DNA of 64,000 nt from Mactromeris polynyma (GCA_032209605.1 JASFXZ010000053.1:124001-188000), one strand, 5' to 3'. Shown: positions 35,883-47,999, counted from the stretch's first letter. The notes: generated by a model from the sequence alone, not told the origin. A program made the numbers and translations.

Positions 35883-36056
35883 CTGTACACTTCTTTGGCA
35901 ATACTGTCATCTTCATTAGGCAAACTCCTGACGTTTGTATCATTTTGTGTACTTGCTTCATCATCACCGAGGTCATTATTGGGCTTATTTTCGTTGCCGG
36001 ATTTGACAACAAAGTCATTTATAGATGAACCAGGTGTCGATTGTCTCGGGTCACGT
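35883..36056 (-). CDS. Array unit II, second B exon
   Basis: 174 nt, SSINDFVVKSG form, identical to its unit I counterpart. Confidence 0.8.
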
Positions 36057-36391
36057 CTATACATGAGAGTAAAAAATATAAATATTAATATCCTAGAACA
36101 GACCCGCATTATCACGCATGGATGTGATTGTATTGAATTGAAATTAAAAAGAGAAACTGTATTCTTCATAACATGCGTAATGGCATATATTTAATTCACT
36201 TTAGTTATGCTAACCATGAGGTTAATATGACTTAAGGTCGGCATTCTCAGATTGTATTTTTTGTATAATCTAATCGGTGTTTTTAATAGAGAAAAACTTA
36301 CACTTACAAAACCAAAAACATTTCATTAAACATGTTATCAGTATCGGAAATAAAATATAAATAACGTCTGAACATTTTCTGTTCTTAATAC

Positions 36392-36577
36392 CTTTGCAGT
36401 TCTTTGACGTCTGTCTTTCCGACAATAGACAAACCATCGGCGTTCTTATCGTCACCAATACAGGCTTCATCATCACAGACATCGTCACCAGACTCTCTGT
36501 TTCTGATGGAGTTCACACAGAAGTCATCATCCATGGATGGTTCTGCTGTTGTTTGCTTTGTGTGTGCCTGGCTACGT
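36392..36577 (-). CDS. Array unit II, C exon
   Basis: 186 nt, SMDDDFCVNSIRNRESGDD form, identical to its unit I counterpart. Confidence 0.8.
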
Positions 36578-36716
36578 CTGTTAATCAGAGTATAAACATA
36601 GGTACATTTGTATTGATATTTAAGAACAAACACAAGTTTTGTAAGGATCATTTTACAATTTCTCTGAATTAAAGCAATTGTAAATTGGGAAAATATAAAA
36701 ATAGTATTTTGTTTAC

Positions 36717-36866
36717 CTGGAAAGCGTATTGATATCATCTTCATCACTATGCACCGATTGTTCACTTGCGGAATTGCTTGTGGTGTCTTCATCCCAGTCG
36801 CTCATTGCATTCGCATCATCTTCACTCACCACTACTTCACTAGTATCAAGCGCGGGTAAAAGTGAC
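36717..36866 (-). CDS. Array unit III, D exon
   Basis: 150 nt, AMSDWDEDTTSNSASEQ form; no difference from unit II seen. Confidence 0.8.
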
Positions 36867-37141
36867 CTGAAATATTCATAAAGAAGTAATAATGAGTTAG
36901 AAACCATTTTCGAAAAAATGTTCTCTGTTTTCAAAGAGGAAAATTCAGTTTTATCATGTATGGAGTTATTTTATTGTATTGAAAATGTAAATAGAAAATG
37001 TTTTTCACATTGCATGCATAATGGCAGCTATTCAGTTCATCTTTATAATGGCATTATGCATAGCATGACGTTTATTTTTACAGATATGCAAACATTATAC
37101 TACATGTATGTACATGTTTATATACACATATATATAATAAC

Positions 37142-37300
37142 CTGTAAGGCTTGTTACAATCGGTTGCATCGTAACTGCTGGTCGGCACTCCCAGATTGTC
37201 TTCTTGGTTTGCAGATGCTTGCAAAATATCCTTCTGGTCATTGCTAAGTGCATCGGGACCGTCTGACACCGCAAGTGAGTCATCCTTCTGAACTTCCGAT
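37142..37300 (-). CDS. Array unit III, E exon
   Basis: 159 nt; no difference from unit II seen. Confidence 0.75.
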
Positions 37301-37889
37301 CTAGCGTCACAAATGATACATTGTGTTAATGTGCAGTACGTTAATGTATTAGTATAAATTACAAAGTTTGATGTTTTGTCTTAATCAAACATGTCGGTTT
37401 ATATAGCATTCAGCAATGTAAGTGCACGTATCAACACAATCAGGCAACATGATTACATAAGTTACACTAGAATGTTGTAATTTAAATTGTACTGATAATC
37501 GAATTATGGTATTGTTTCTTTTCCCGATATGATTTGTGTTTGACATTATCATCAACTATTCTGACTATCCAAAGCCATACGACTGTTATAAGTTATGGTA
37601 CCAAAACAGCACACGTTGTGTCATAAACGATCGTACGCACTAAATCCTTCAAAATCCCAAAATAAATTACACAATGTTTTATTTTGTAGTAGAACTTCTT
37701 CACTGTTTGAATCCATGGAAACCAATTCCGTGTTATCCACAAAGGCATTCACTGCTGTGCCTCACGTTTATGACTCATGTGTGTGTCTGTATTTCAATGA
37801 CTTTGAACGAATATAATACCTTTTTTCCGTTTATGTGGAATTCCTAATTTGTGCAACAATGTAGTATGTGTTTATAGTAGTTTGTTTAC

Positions 37890-38039
37890 CTGGAGAGCAT
37901 ATTGATATCATCTTCGCCAATATGTACCACATGATCACTTGCATGACTGCTTGTTGTGTCTTCATCCCAATCACTGAGTATTTCATCATCAGTAGCAATC
38001 TCCGCCGATGGGCTAGCATCCTTTGCACATAAAGGAGAA
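37890..38039 (-). CDS. Array unit III, W exon
   Basis: 150 nt, ILSDWDED form; no difference from unit II seen. Confidence 0.8.
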
Positions 38040-38508
38040 CTGAAAAAATACACAAGTACATAGTACAATTTAACGAGTGTTGTTAATATGCTATCCAATA
38101 TTGAAATAAGCTCAATCAAGTATCGAAAGAGAACCTTGACATTTGTTTTTGTTTATTTAATAGCTCATCTATCAAATTATTTAAATAAGTGTATGTGCAT
38201 TTACTTCCTTTATAATTGTGTGTGGAATATGGAACACGGCTGTTTTTTTCACAGAAGAGAAACATGAATCAGTATTTAAAGTCTTGCCAATTAACTAACG
38301 CTATCTAAATCATTAGCTTGACTAGTTTGTTCCTGTTGAAAGGCAAGTATTATTAATTGTATTGTATCAATTTGTGAATAAATGCACTACCGTCGATCCA
38401 GTATTTAAACATCAACTAGATTGGACACATTGTAAATAATTTCCAAATATACATAGCCGTAAAGAAACATGTATGTTAAATTTATTAAATATGTTCAGTT
38501 TTAAATAC

Positions 38509-38682
38509 CTGTACACTTCTTCGGCAATAATGTCATCTTCATTAGGCAAACTCCTGACGTTTGTATCAATTTTTGTACTTGCTTCATCATCACCGAGGTC
38601 ATTATTGGGCTTATTTTCGTTGCCGGATTTGACAACAAAGAGATCTATAGATGAACCAGGTGTCGATTGTCTCGGGTCACGT
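38509..38682 (-). CDS. Array unit III, B exon
   Basis: 174 nt, SSIDLFVVKSG form; no difference from unit II seen. Confidence 0.8.
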
Positions 38683-39583
38683 CTATAAATGAGAGTAAAA
38701 AATATACGTATTAATATCCAAGAACAGACCCGCATTATGGCACGAATGAAGAAATGTGTAATTGTGTTTATTAAACACATACCATATTCGGGACATGTCG
38801 GTCAATACTTAGTAACATGCCTTTGATGTATGAAGATGCAGTGATCTGTCGACATAGGCTGTGCTTGTTTTCACGGAACAGAACACATACAACGTATACG
38901 ACTACATCAGAATGCTAAAATTATTTCCAGACGATTATGTGCTATGTACAAAACCAAAATCATTATATAATATAGGATGTGAGTGGTTTCTTTAAAGTAA
39001 ATGGATAAATTGTCATTTGCAGCAGTAAGACATAGTGTCATGATAAGCTTTTTCGATATAAGTAAGCTTTTCCTCTCCACCATGTTTACTCGTCAAAAGA
39101 GCCACTTGCAATGTGCCTTATTGTCATCTTACGTGAGATGGAAGCGTCTTACTACATGTGCTACTGTTTTGTACCTAATACAATCTACCGGAAAAAGCTT
39201 AAACGATATTACAGAAATAACGGTCAAATTTGACAGTCATCCACGCACTACTGTTGGACTATCCAAAGCCATACGACTGTTATAATTTATGGTACCAAAA
39301 CAGCACGCGTTGTGTCATAAACGATCGTACGCACTAAATCCTTAAAAATCCCAAAATAAATTACACAATGTTTTTTTTTGTAGTAGAACTTTTTCACTGT
39401 TTGAATCCATGGAAACCAATTCCGTGTTATCCACAAAGGCATTCACGGCTGTGCCTCACGTTTATGACTCATGTGTGTGTCTGTATTTCAATGACTTTGA
39501 ACGAATATAATACCCTTTTTCCGTTTATGTGGAATTCCTAATTTGTGCAACAATGTAGAATGTGTTTATAGTAGTTTGTTTAC

Positions 39584-39733
39584 CTGGAGAGCATATTGAT
39601 ATCATCTTCGCCAATATGTACCACATGATCACTTGCATGACTGCTTGTTGTGTCTTCATCCCAATCACTGAGCATTTCATCATCAGTAGCAATCTCCACC
39701 GATGGGCTAGCATCCTTTGCACATAAAGGAGAA
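39584..39733 (-). CDS. Array unit III, second W exon
   Basis: 150 nt, MLSDWDED form; no difference from unit II seen. Confidence 0.8.
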
Positions 39734-40210
39734 CTGAAAAAAATACACACGTACATAGCCTGATTAGTACAATTTAACAAGTGTTGTTAATATGCTATCC
39801 AATATTGAAATAAGCTCAATCAAGTATCGAAAGAGAACCTTGACATTTGTTTTTTGTTTATTTAATAGCTCATCTATCAAATTATTTAAATAAGTGTATT
39901 TGCATTTACTTCCTTTATAATTGTGTTTGGAATATGGAACACGGCTGTTTTTTTCACAGAAGAGAAACATGAATCAGTATTTGCAGTCTTGCCAATTAAC
40001 TAACGCTATCTAAATTATTAGCTTGACTAGTTTGTTCCTGTTGAAAGGCAAGTATTATTAATTGTATTGTATCAATTTGTGAATAAATACACTACCGATC
40101 TAGTATTTAAACATCAACTAGATTGGACACATTGTAAATAATTTCCAAATATACATAGCCGTAAAGAAACATGTATGTTAAATTTATTAAATATGTTCAG
40201 TTTTAAATAC

Positions 40211-40384
40211 CTGTACACTTCTTTGGCAATACTGTCATCTTCATTAGGCAAACTCCTGACGTTTGTATCATTTTGTGTACTTGCTTCATCATCACCGAGG
40301 TCATTATTGGGCTTATTTTCGTTGCCGGATTTGACAACAAAGTCATTTATAGATGAACCAGGTGTCGATTGTCTCGGGTCACGT
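40211..40384 (-). CDS. Array unit III, second B exon
   Basis: 174 nt, SSINDFVVKSG form; no difference from unit II seen. Confidence 0.8.
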
Positions 40385-40719
40385 CTATACATGAGAGTAA
40401 AAAATATAAATATTAATATCCTAGAACAGACCCGCATTATCACGCATGGATGTGATTGTATTGAATTGAAATTAAAAAGAGAAACTGTATTCTTCATAAC
40501 ATGCGTAATGGCATATATTTAATTCACTTTAGTTATGCTAACCATGAGGTTAATATGACTTAAGGTCGGCATTCTCAGATTGTATTTTTTGTATAATCTA
40601 ATCGGTGTTTTTAATAGAGAAAAACTTACACTTACAAAACCAAAAACATTTCATTAAACATGTTATCAGTATCGGAAATAAAATATAAATAACGTCTGAA
40701 CATTTTCTGTTCTTAATAC

Positions 40720-40905
40720 CTTTGCAGTTCTTTGACGTCTGTCTTTCCGACAATAGACAAACCATCGGCGTTCTTATCGTCACCAATACAGGCTTCATCA
40801 TCACAGACATCGTCACCAGACTCTCTGTTTCTGATGGAGTTCACACAGAAGTCATCATCCATGGATGGTTCTGCTGTTGTTTGCTTTGTGTGTGCCTGGC
40901 TACGT
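40720..40905 (-). CDS. Array unit III, C exon
   Basis: 186 nt; no difference from unit II seen. It is the first full-unit exon in transcription order. Confidence 0.8.
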
Positions 40906-41044
40906 CTGTTAATCAGAGTATAAACATAGGTACATTTGTATTGATATTTAAGAACAAACACAAGTTTTGTAAGGATCATTTTACAATTTCTCTGAATTAA
41001 AGCAATTGTAAATTGGGAAAATATAAAAATAGTATTTTGTTTAC

Positions 41045-41194
41045 CTGGAAAGCGTATTGATATCATCTTCATCACTATGCACCGATTGTTCACTTGCGGA
41101 ATTGCTTGTGGTGTCTTCATCCCAATCGCTCATTGCATTCGCATCATATTCACTCACCACTTCTTTACTAGTAGCAAGCGCGGATAAAAATGAT
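41045..41194 (-). CDS. D exon of the partial unit ahead of the array
   Basis: 150 nt, phase 2 on both sides. The 3' part is identical to array D exons; the 5' part diverges from about 41126 (SFLSALATSKEVVSEYDAN for SLLPALDTSEVVVSEDDAN). This change of identity inside an exon marks one edge of the duplication. Confidence 0.8.
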
Positions 41195-41468
41195 CTGAAA
41201 TAGTCATTAAGAAGAAATAATGAGTTTGAAACAATTTTCGAAAAATGTTCTATGATTTCAAAGAGGAAAATTCAGTTTTATCATGTATGGAGTTATTTTA
41301 TTGTATTGAAAATGAAAATAGAAAATGTTTTTCACATTGCATGCATAATGGCAGCTATTCAGTTCATCTTTATAATGGCATTATGCATAGCATGACGTTT
41401 ATTTTTACAGATATGCAAACATTATACTACATGGATGTACATGTTTATATACACATATATATAATAAC

Positions 41469-41627
41469 CTGTAAGGCTTGTTACAATCGGATGCATCGTA
41501 ACTGCTGGTCGGCACTCTTAGGTTGTCGTCTTGGTTTGCAGTTGCTTGCAAAATATCCTTCTGGTCATTGCTAAGTGCATCAGGACCATCTGATACCGCA
41601 AGTGAGTCATCCTTCTGAACTTCCGAT
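41469..41627 (-). CDS. E exon of the partial unit
   Basis: 159 nt, phase 2 on both sides. It is clearly homologous to the array E exons but has several substitutions, including DASDCNKPYR for DATDCNKPYR. Confidence 0.75.
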
Positions 41628-41925
41628 CTAGCGTCACAAATGATACATTGTGTTCATGTGCAGTACGTTAATGTATTAGTATAAATTACAAAGTTTGATG
41701 TTTTGTTTTTATAAAAATTATGAAAAATGCACAAGTACGATTCTAATAGCTCGAACAACTCTTCTTCAATAATTTGAAAATAAATTGAATGTTCTTGTAT
41801 AATCAAATCGGTGCTATCAATAAAGAAAAGCTTACATTTACAAAACCAAAAACATTTGATTAAACATGTTATCAGTTTCGGAAATAAAATATAAATAATG
41901 TTTGAACATTTTCTGTTCTTAATAC

Positions 41926-42123
41926 CTTTGCAGTTTTTGGACATCTTTGTTTCTGACAATAGACAAACCCTCGGCGTCCTTATCGTCACCAATACAGGCT
42001 TTATCATCACTGGCATCCTCGCTAACATCGTCATCAGACTCACTGTCACTGGTGGAGTTCACACAGAAGTCATCATCCATGGATGGACCTGATACTGATT
42101 GGATTGTGTATGCTGTACCACGT
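41926..42123 (-). CDS. DDF-family exon of C type, long
   Basis: 198 nt, AAAAG acceptor, AAAG/GTATTA donor, phase 2 on both sides, 66 codons: RGTAYTIQSVSGPSMDDDFC at the start, SDSESDDDVSEDASDD in the middle, KDVQKLQR at the end. Confidence 0.8.
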
Positions 42124-42630
42124 CTTTTAATGAATAATTCAAAAAAAGACAATCAGTGAGTGCGTGAACGAGCATTAAAATCTTGTGATTTATCGTGCAT
42201 CAAACGATAGGAAAGGAGAAGGATGACAAAGGCAAATGTAATTCAGAAATATCAATCATAAAACAATAGTAAAATATTACAGATATTGACAAAAACAAAT
42301 ACAATCAAATTAAAGTACAAATGCAAATAAATACATTTTTTGCATGTATTTATAGTGTCATAAATGATATATTATGTTGATGCCCAACGTGTTCTTGAGT
42401 GATTATCGAGAACGAACTCTGGCATTTCGATCGCGTTAATTTTGATAGATGTGCAGTATTTAAGTTCGTTGCTAGAACAGTTCTTGATCATTTTGATCCT
42501 ATTGTTTAATAGAACCTATGTTTGTTTTAAAACAACTTAAGCTTACATTTACATAAGCAACGCACCTTTGATGTTATCAGCATCGGAAATGTAATATAGA
42601 TAACGGTTGAAAGTTTTCTAATCTTATTAC

Positions 42631-42813
42631 CTGTGCATTTTTTCAGCATCATTATTTTGGACAATAGACAAAACCTCGGCGTTCTTATCGTCAACAATAC
42701 TGGCTTCATCATTCTTGACATCCTTATCAGACTCACTGTCGCTGATGGAGTTCACACATGAGTCATCATCCATGGATGAACCTGATATTGTTTGTCTTGC
42801 GTATGGGCCACGT
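42631..42813 (-). CDS. DDF-family exon of C type, variant
   Basis: 183 nt, TTACAG acceptor, CACAG/GTAATA donor, phase 2 on both sides, 61 codons. RGPYARQTISGSSMDDDSC replaces the usual DDDFC by DDDSC; the end is NNDAEKMHR. Confidence 0.75.
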
Positions 42814-42846
42814 CTGTAAATAAAATATAAAAATAAAACAGTCAGT

Positions 42847-42868
42847 GAGCGAGCGAGCGAGCGAGCGA
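42847..42868. repeat. GAGC tetranucleotide run
   Basis: A short run of about five GAGC repeats in an intron. Confidence 0.7.
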
Positions 42869-43109
42869 CGCGCAGCAAACGGTAGGATACGAAACGTGTG
42901 AAACCGGAAATGTAGTGCACACAATATAAATACTAAACAAGAAATCGAATGAAACAAATGCAATCAAATTAAAAAACAAATGGATATCACTATATGTACT
43001 AGTATGAGAATTATACCAATTTAAGGCATTACAAGGTTACGTAATGACTTGCATGCCGTATGAAAACCGGACCCTGCAATGCGAAGTATTGGTGATCGTG
43101 AAACTCAAA

Positions 43110-43300
43110 GGGAGCCTACGTGGTCGGTCGTTGTCGTTGCTGACTGCAAATCACTTGGACCTCACAGTCGCTAGTTTGAGTCCCACCCGGGATGCATGAT
43201 TTGTAAAAGAGGTTGTCATCCTGCTGGCTTACGGAAGTCGATGATTCTACCAAGGTGTGAATTTCGGGTCAATCACCACCGTAGTGGCTGGTATATTCAA
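43110..43300 (+). mobile_element. tRNA-derived SINE
   Basis: A box-like (GTGGTCGGTCG) and B box-like (AGTTTGAGTCCC) promoter segments are followed by a domain with GGCTTACGGAAGTCGATGAT and TCTACCAAGGTG, also found on the minus strand near 985-1050. The shared central domain marks a SINE family. It resembles bivalve SINEs with a conserved central domain; that is from memory. Confidence 0.5.
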
Positions 43301-43659
43301 TACATTACACTGGTCATTTCTGGTTATTAAAACCCCAATGCAATAAATAGAAAGAAAAATACCTGAAATACCGAGGATTACTGCAAGCCAATTCATAAAT
43401 GATATATTATGTTGATGTCCAACATGTTCTTGAGTGATTATCGAGAATGAGCATTTCGATCGCGTTAATTATGATAGGTGTGCAATATTTAAGTTCGCTG
43501 CTAGAATAGTTCTTGGTCATTTTGAAAATATTGTTTAATAGAACCAATGTTTGTTTTCAAACAACTTAAGCTTACATCTACATAAGCAACGCAACTTTGA
43601 TGTTATCAGCATCGGAAATAAAATATAGATAACGGTTGAACGTTTTCTATTCTTAATAC

Positions 43660-43839
43660 CTGTGCAGGTCTTCAGCATCATTGTTTTGGACAATAGACAC
43701 CTCGGCGTTATTATCGTCAACAATACTGGCTTCATCATCGCTGGCATGTTCGCTGACATCGTCATCAGACTCACTGTCGCTGGTGGACTTAGCATCCGTG
43801 GATGAATCTGATGTTGTTTGTCTTGCGTATGGGCCACGT
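43660..43839 (-). CDS. DDF-family exon lacking the DDF core
   Basis: 180 nt, phase 2 on both sides, 60 codons. It opens RGPYARQTTSDSSTDAKSTS, so the SMDDDFCVNS block has been lost, and continues with SDSESDDDVSEHASDDEAS and NNDAEDLHR. Confidence 0.75.
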
Positions 43840-44093
43840 CTGTAAATAGAAAATAAAAATAAGACAATGAGTGAGTGAGTGTGTGATCATTAAAATCCCA
43901 CGTCATTTATCGCGCATCAAACGGTAGGATACTAAACGGATGAAACCGGACATGTAATGCACACAATACAAATACTAAACAAGAAACTAAATGAAACAAA
44001 TATTCTCAAATGAAATCGATATTGATATATGTACTTGTATGGCATGCAAAACTTGTGAAAACATGACGAGTCCGTCAATATCATTTTGCTTAC

Positions 44094-44240
44094 CTGAAAA
44101 GCATATTGATGTCGTCTTCATCAATATGTATAACATGCTCACTGTCAGAGATATAAAGTATATCTTCATCACAGTCAGGTTTTGTAGCCTCCACTTCTCC
44201 ATCCTCAGCCTTTCGTCGAGCATCATTTGTGGACGAAGGT
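44094..44240 (-). CDS. Outermost SDWDED-family exon, SDW lost
   Basis: 147 nt, TTTCAG acceptor, TTCAG/GTAAGC donor, phase 2 on both sides, 49 codons. It starts PSSTNDARRKAEDGEVEA and ends HIDEDDINMLFR. The SDWDED core reads PDCDEDILYISDSEH, so Trp is replaced by Cys. Confidence 0.75.
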
Positions 44241-47077
44241 CTGAAATTTCCGAAAAATGAGTTTTGAACTTGGTACACGCCTGCGCTATTATTTAATTTT
44301 GACCATTTATTTGAGTATTTTACCAATTGTTGTCAGAATTGGGTCACGTAACGACAGGCATGCATGGTGTCATTAATAGTGTGTACACTATTTACAACAA
44401 GTTAACTGCTACTTTAAAAGTGAGACAAACTAGAAGACGCAAAATAGGGCTTCCACTCCACAAATACATTGGATTCGAAATGGTATAAAAATGAGGATTA
44501 GGACGACAAAAACGAAACTAAATCTAAGGGGTTTGAGGGTTAACATTGGACACGACAACAATTAAACATGGAAAGTACATAAGGAAAGGCGGCCACACAA
44601 CCTCGGAACCGTCAGTACAAATTCTGACGGTATACACCTGCCAACCGAACAATTAACCGTTTAAACAAAGTATTACTTCAGTAGGTAGAAACCAACCAAA
44701 ACTCCTAACATCAAACAATACATTATGCAAGGTTAAACAAACTGATGTGTATACATTTGGTTTTAGACTTTAGTACCGCAGATCCAAAGCAAGCATAGAA
44801 AGAACTACTTTTTGCCACCTCCTATTTTACCGTCCATGTATAAATACGCTCAGTGGCCTATCCACGTAAGCGCGGTTAGAATTGCGGTGATCACGAATTC
44901 GGACGGAAGTCAAACAGGCCTTTTAATCCTAAACATTTAGCGATATGTAGTCTGTTATATATTGTTTATTATTTATTTGAGAAGGGTTGTAAACGAACTG
45001 TCTAGTGGACTGTCGATGAAAACATATTTAAGAAATATCAGACTAAAAGGAAATCGTGTACGCAATTACGGTATTTTCAACTAATTTTGAAATGATAGTA
45101 CCTTAACCAATAGAATATGGTTTATTTATATATCGAGATGTTTAAGCAGTTGCTTCCACCTTGATTGCTAGAGATAAAACAGCATGAAATCCCAGTCTTA
45201 ACAATATAACAACATATATGCTCTCGCATTGCTGGTTCACATGGCTGTATAGGTTATGCTGGTATACTAATAATATGCGATATCAACTTAAAAAAGAAAG
45301 TTAACTGCTTCACACACTTTCTGACATGTTCAGAATTTTTCTATTATTGTTTGAGGTAAAATGAGCATCATAATCATCATCAGTGTTGGGTAACATTTTT
45401 ATTTCATTGTGGAAATTTACGAAATAACGCAAAGTCTCCGCGGCTTTCCTAGTTCTATCCCTAGTCTGCCTCAATGTAATACGATGTGCTTTCGGTTATT
45501 CAAATAAAATTAGGAAATATTTGCCATTTAAGATTTCTCTAAGTATTTGAAAACGCGCGTAGACTTTGCTTTATTTAGTATACATTCTTGAAGAAATGAA
45601 ACAATGAACTCTCACGACATAGTTATCTCGTGGCCATGACTTAGTCGGATCGTGTTCAACAGACGGATTGTTTAAATCACTATTACTAAAGCTGGTGTAT
45701 AGTGCTGTTAGGCGGCTGTAACAAGACGCCCCGTACTAAGTCCATAGAGCAGTAATTGTTATGGAAGTTCGAAAGTTAAATAAGCACGATAATGACGTCA
45801 GCTCATGGTGTTGTAGTGGTCAAAATACTTCACCGGCACTCCAGAGACCTGTGTTCAATTAACTCCCGATTGTACCAGACCGATTTGACGTGTTCCACAG
45901 AATGACTGATTAACATATACAGTATATATACAATTATTTATACAACGAAAAATAGTGCCTGGTATTAAACGCACAAATTTATGGGCTAAAAGGTGTGGCT
46001 TACGGGATTCCAGAGGGCACATCGTCAATTATTTACAATGTTCGTTATAATATAATGGTGCTTGATTGAGATTATGAGATGTGTTTTTTTGTGTGTACAT
46101 TTATAAATAATTGTCTGTCGTATCAAAACTGACGACGTAGACCTCGTTGTTTCCCCAAATTAATAATTACATGCAATACATAGACATTTACAATTGCTGG
46201 TTTTACCAAAATTAAATGAATAAGCTTTCAAGTAGTTAACCATGTTCACCAACTTTTACCAAGAAAACCAACAAAAATGACATGTACTTGTTTAACCTTT
46301 ACGTCAAGATCATCCTTTATCAAACCTTGCCATTTAGCAGTTTAATATTTGCACAGTAACTATGTGACTTATAAAGAAGGAACGCACTATGGTGTCAACC
46401 CAACTTCGGTAAAACAAACACACCCAAGTGCGATACTAATGAGCACTACAAACTAGCCCCGCATACGTGTCTCTGTACTCCGACTTTTACACGCGTCTTC
46501 CTAACAGAAATGGTTCAAACACTATTTCGGACATACATAAACGATTTCATTGCACATTATGTGTACGATATTTTCATATCATTGATGAATACCAGAATAA
46601 CATTTTTTTATTTAATCGACATTTTTAATACTATTACTGTTAATAGAAGCGCTATCACTTCAGCGAAAATTGCACAATATTTATACAAAATGAACAACAG
46701 TGTGACGAAATATCTTCTTTAGAATATTTTAACAAAATGTCTGAGAGGAGGATAATAGTTATAACAAGATGTTAAATTGTCTTTCTAATATTGAAGTTAT
46801 TGCCTATCTTGTCATATGTACTAAAATAAATAATATTCATAATTATAAATGTCAGTATATGTATTATTCGGTCAATCAACCCATTGTTAGGCCTTTTTGC
46901 GCAATAAACTTTGAAACTTGAGACCTTGATAATTCATCATTACAGATCCGGCTTTCAGGGACACGAGGTTTAACCGGATCTATACTGCAAAAACATTGTT
47001 GTCAAATGAGTTTTTCAATGCTCTCTTTGTTGAATTTATATAATTTCCTGTTCATAATCAAGACTGTTTATCAGAAT

Positions 47078-47300
47078 ACGAGGGTTGATCCAGAATTACG
47101 TGGACATCTTGAATAAATGAAACAATTTTCCACATAGAACATTGAACTTTCATACACAAATATAGAAAGTTTCGCAGCAATACATGAATTAGCTGAATTA
47201 CACTGAATAAAAACATATGGGTGAACGCGACCGACACAGCCCAACGACGTCAATGACGTTGCCTTTAGAAAACGTCACATTTTTTCAAAGTATTTCCCCA
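47078..47300 (+). mobile_element. Possible mariner-like terminal fragment
   Basis: TACGAGGGTTGATCCAGAAT followed by ACGTGGACA resembles the TA-flanked terminus of mariner elements. No second terminus or transposase frame was seen nearby, so at most a fragment is present. Confidence 0.35.
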
Positions 47301-47676
47301 CTGGGTATAAACGTCCGAGTACCACTCTCTATTAAATGTGGAGATAACATTGTGGACATGTACTAGCAGTTCATGGAGGGAATTAAATCGATGCGGGGAA
47401 AATAAATACATGTTAAAAGTTAATGTGCATCGGACAAGAATCTTGGTTAATTTTGATATTGACTCATGTATTATAGTTATCGATCATTTACATGATGTAG
47501 AGATGATAATATGATCATTGATATTTAGACTAGAGAGATGGTAAAGAGTTCTGATCAAACGAGAAAAAATCGCTGCATACATTCAATTAACACAGTCATA
47601 TTGCGTTTAAACATGTTAGACAATGTTACTTCTTCAGTGCATGATGTTGCCAAGTTAAAAAGTTTAATACACCTGT

Positions 47677-47999
47677 GTGATTTGTCAGTTTGAATTCAGT
47701 GACATAATATGAACTTTTGTGAATTGTCAGTTTGAATTCAATTACATAATATATACTTTTGTGAATTGTCAGTTTGAATTCAGTACCATAATATAAACTT
47801 TTGTGAATTGTCAGTTTGAATTCAATAACATGTGATTTGTCAGTTTGAATTCAGTGACATAACATAAACTTTTGTCATTTGTCAGTTTGAATTCAGTGAC
47901 ATAATATACACTTTTGTGATTTGCCAGTTTGAATTCAGTGACATAATATAAACTTTTGTGACACGTCAGTTTGAATTCAGTACCATAATATAAACTTTT
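47677..47999. repeat. 42-bp minisatellite, about eight copies
   Basis: Copies of GTGATTTGTCAGTTTGAATT followed by CAGTGACATAATATAAACTT and TT. One copy (near 47808-47830) is cut short. Variants include GTGAATTG and GTGACACG starts. Confidence 0.85.

Larger units (their letters stand above)
28061..41044 (-). repeat. Three 4,328-bp tandem units, seven exons each
   Basis: Unit starts fall at 28061, 32389 and 36717, and all exons recur at exact +4328 offsets. Each unit holds exons D, E, W, B, W', B', C (1,143 nt, 381 codons). I see no difference between units II and III. Unit I differs at a few sites, for example ATCGC versus ATCCC near 28999 and ACACC versus ACATC near 30249. A partial unit (D, E) follows at 41045. 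Inside each unit, W'+B' and its introns are a second copy of W+B. Confidence 0.9.

Noticed and set aside
28061..41194. CRISPR-like or satellite interpretation of the regular 4.3-kb array
   Set aside because: The period is far too long, the units contain spliced coding exons, and the host is eukaryotic.
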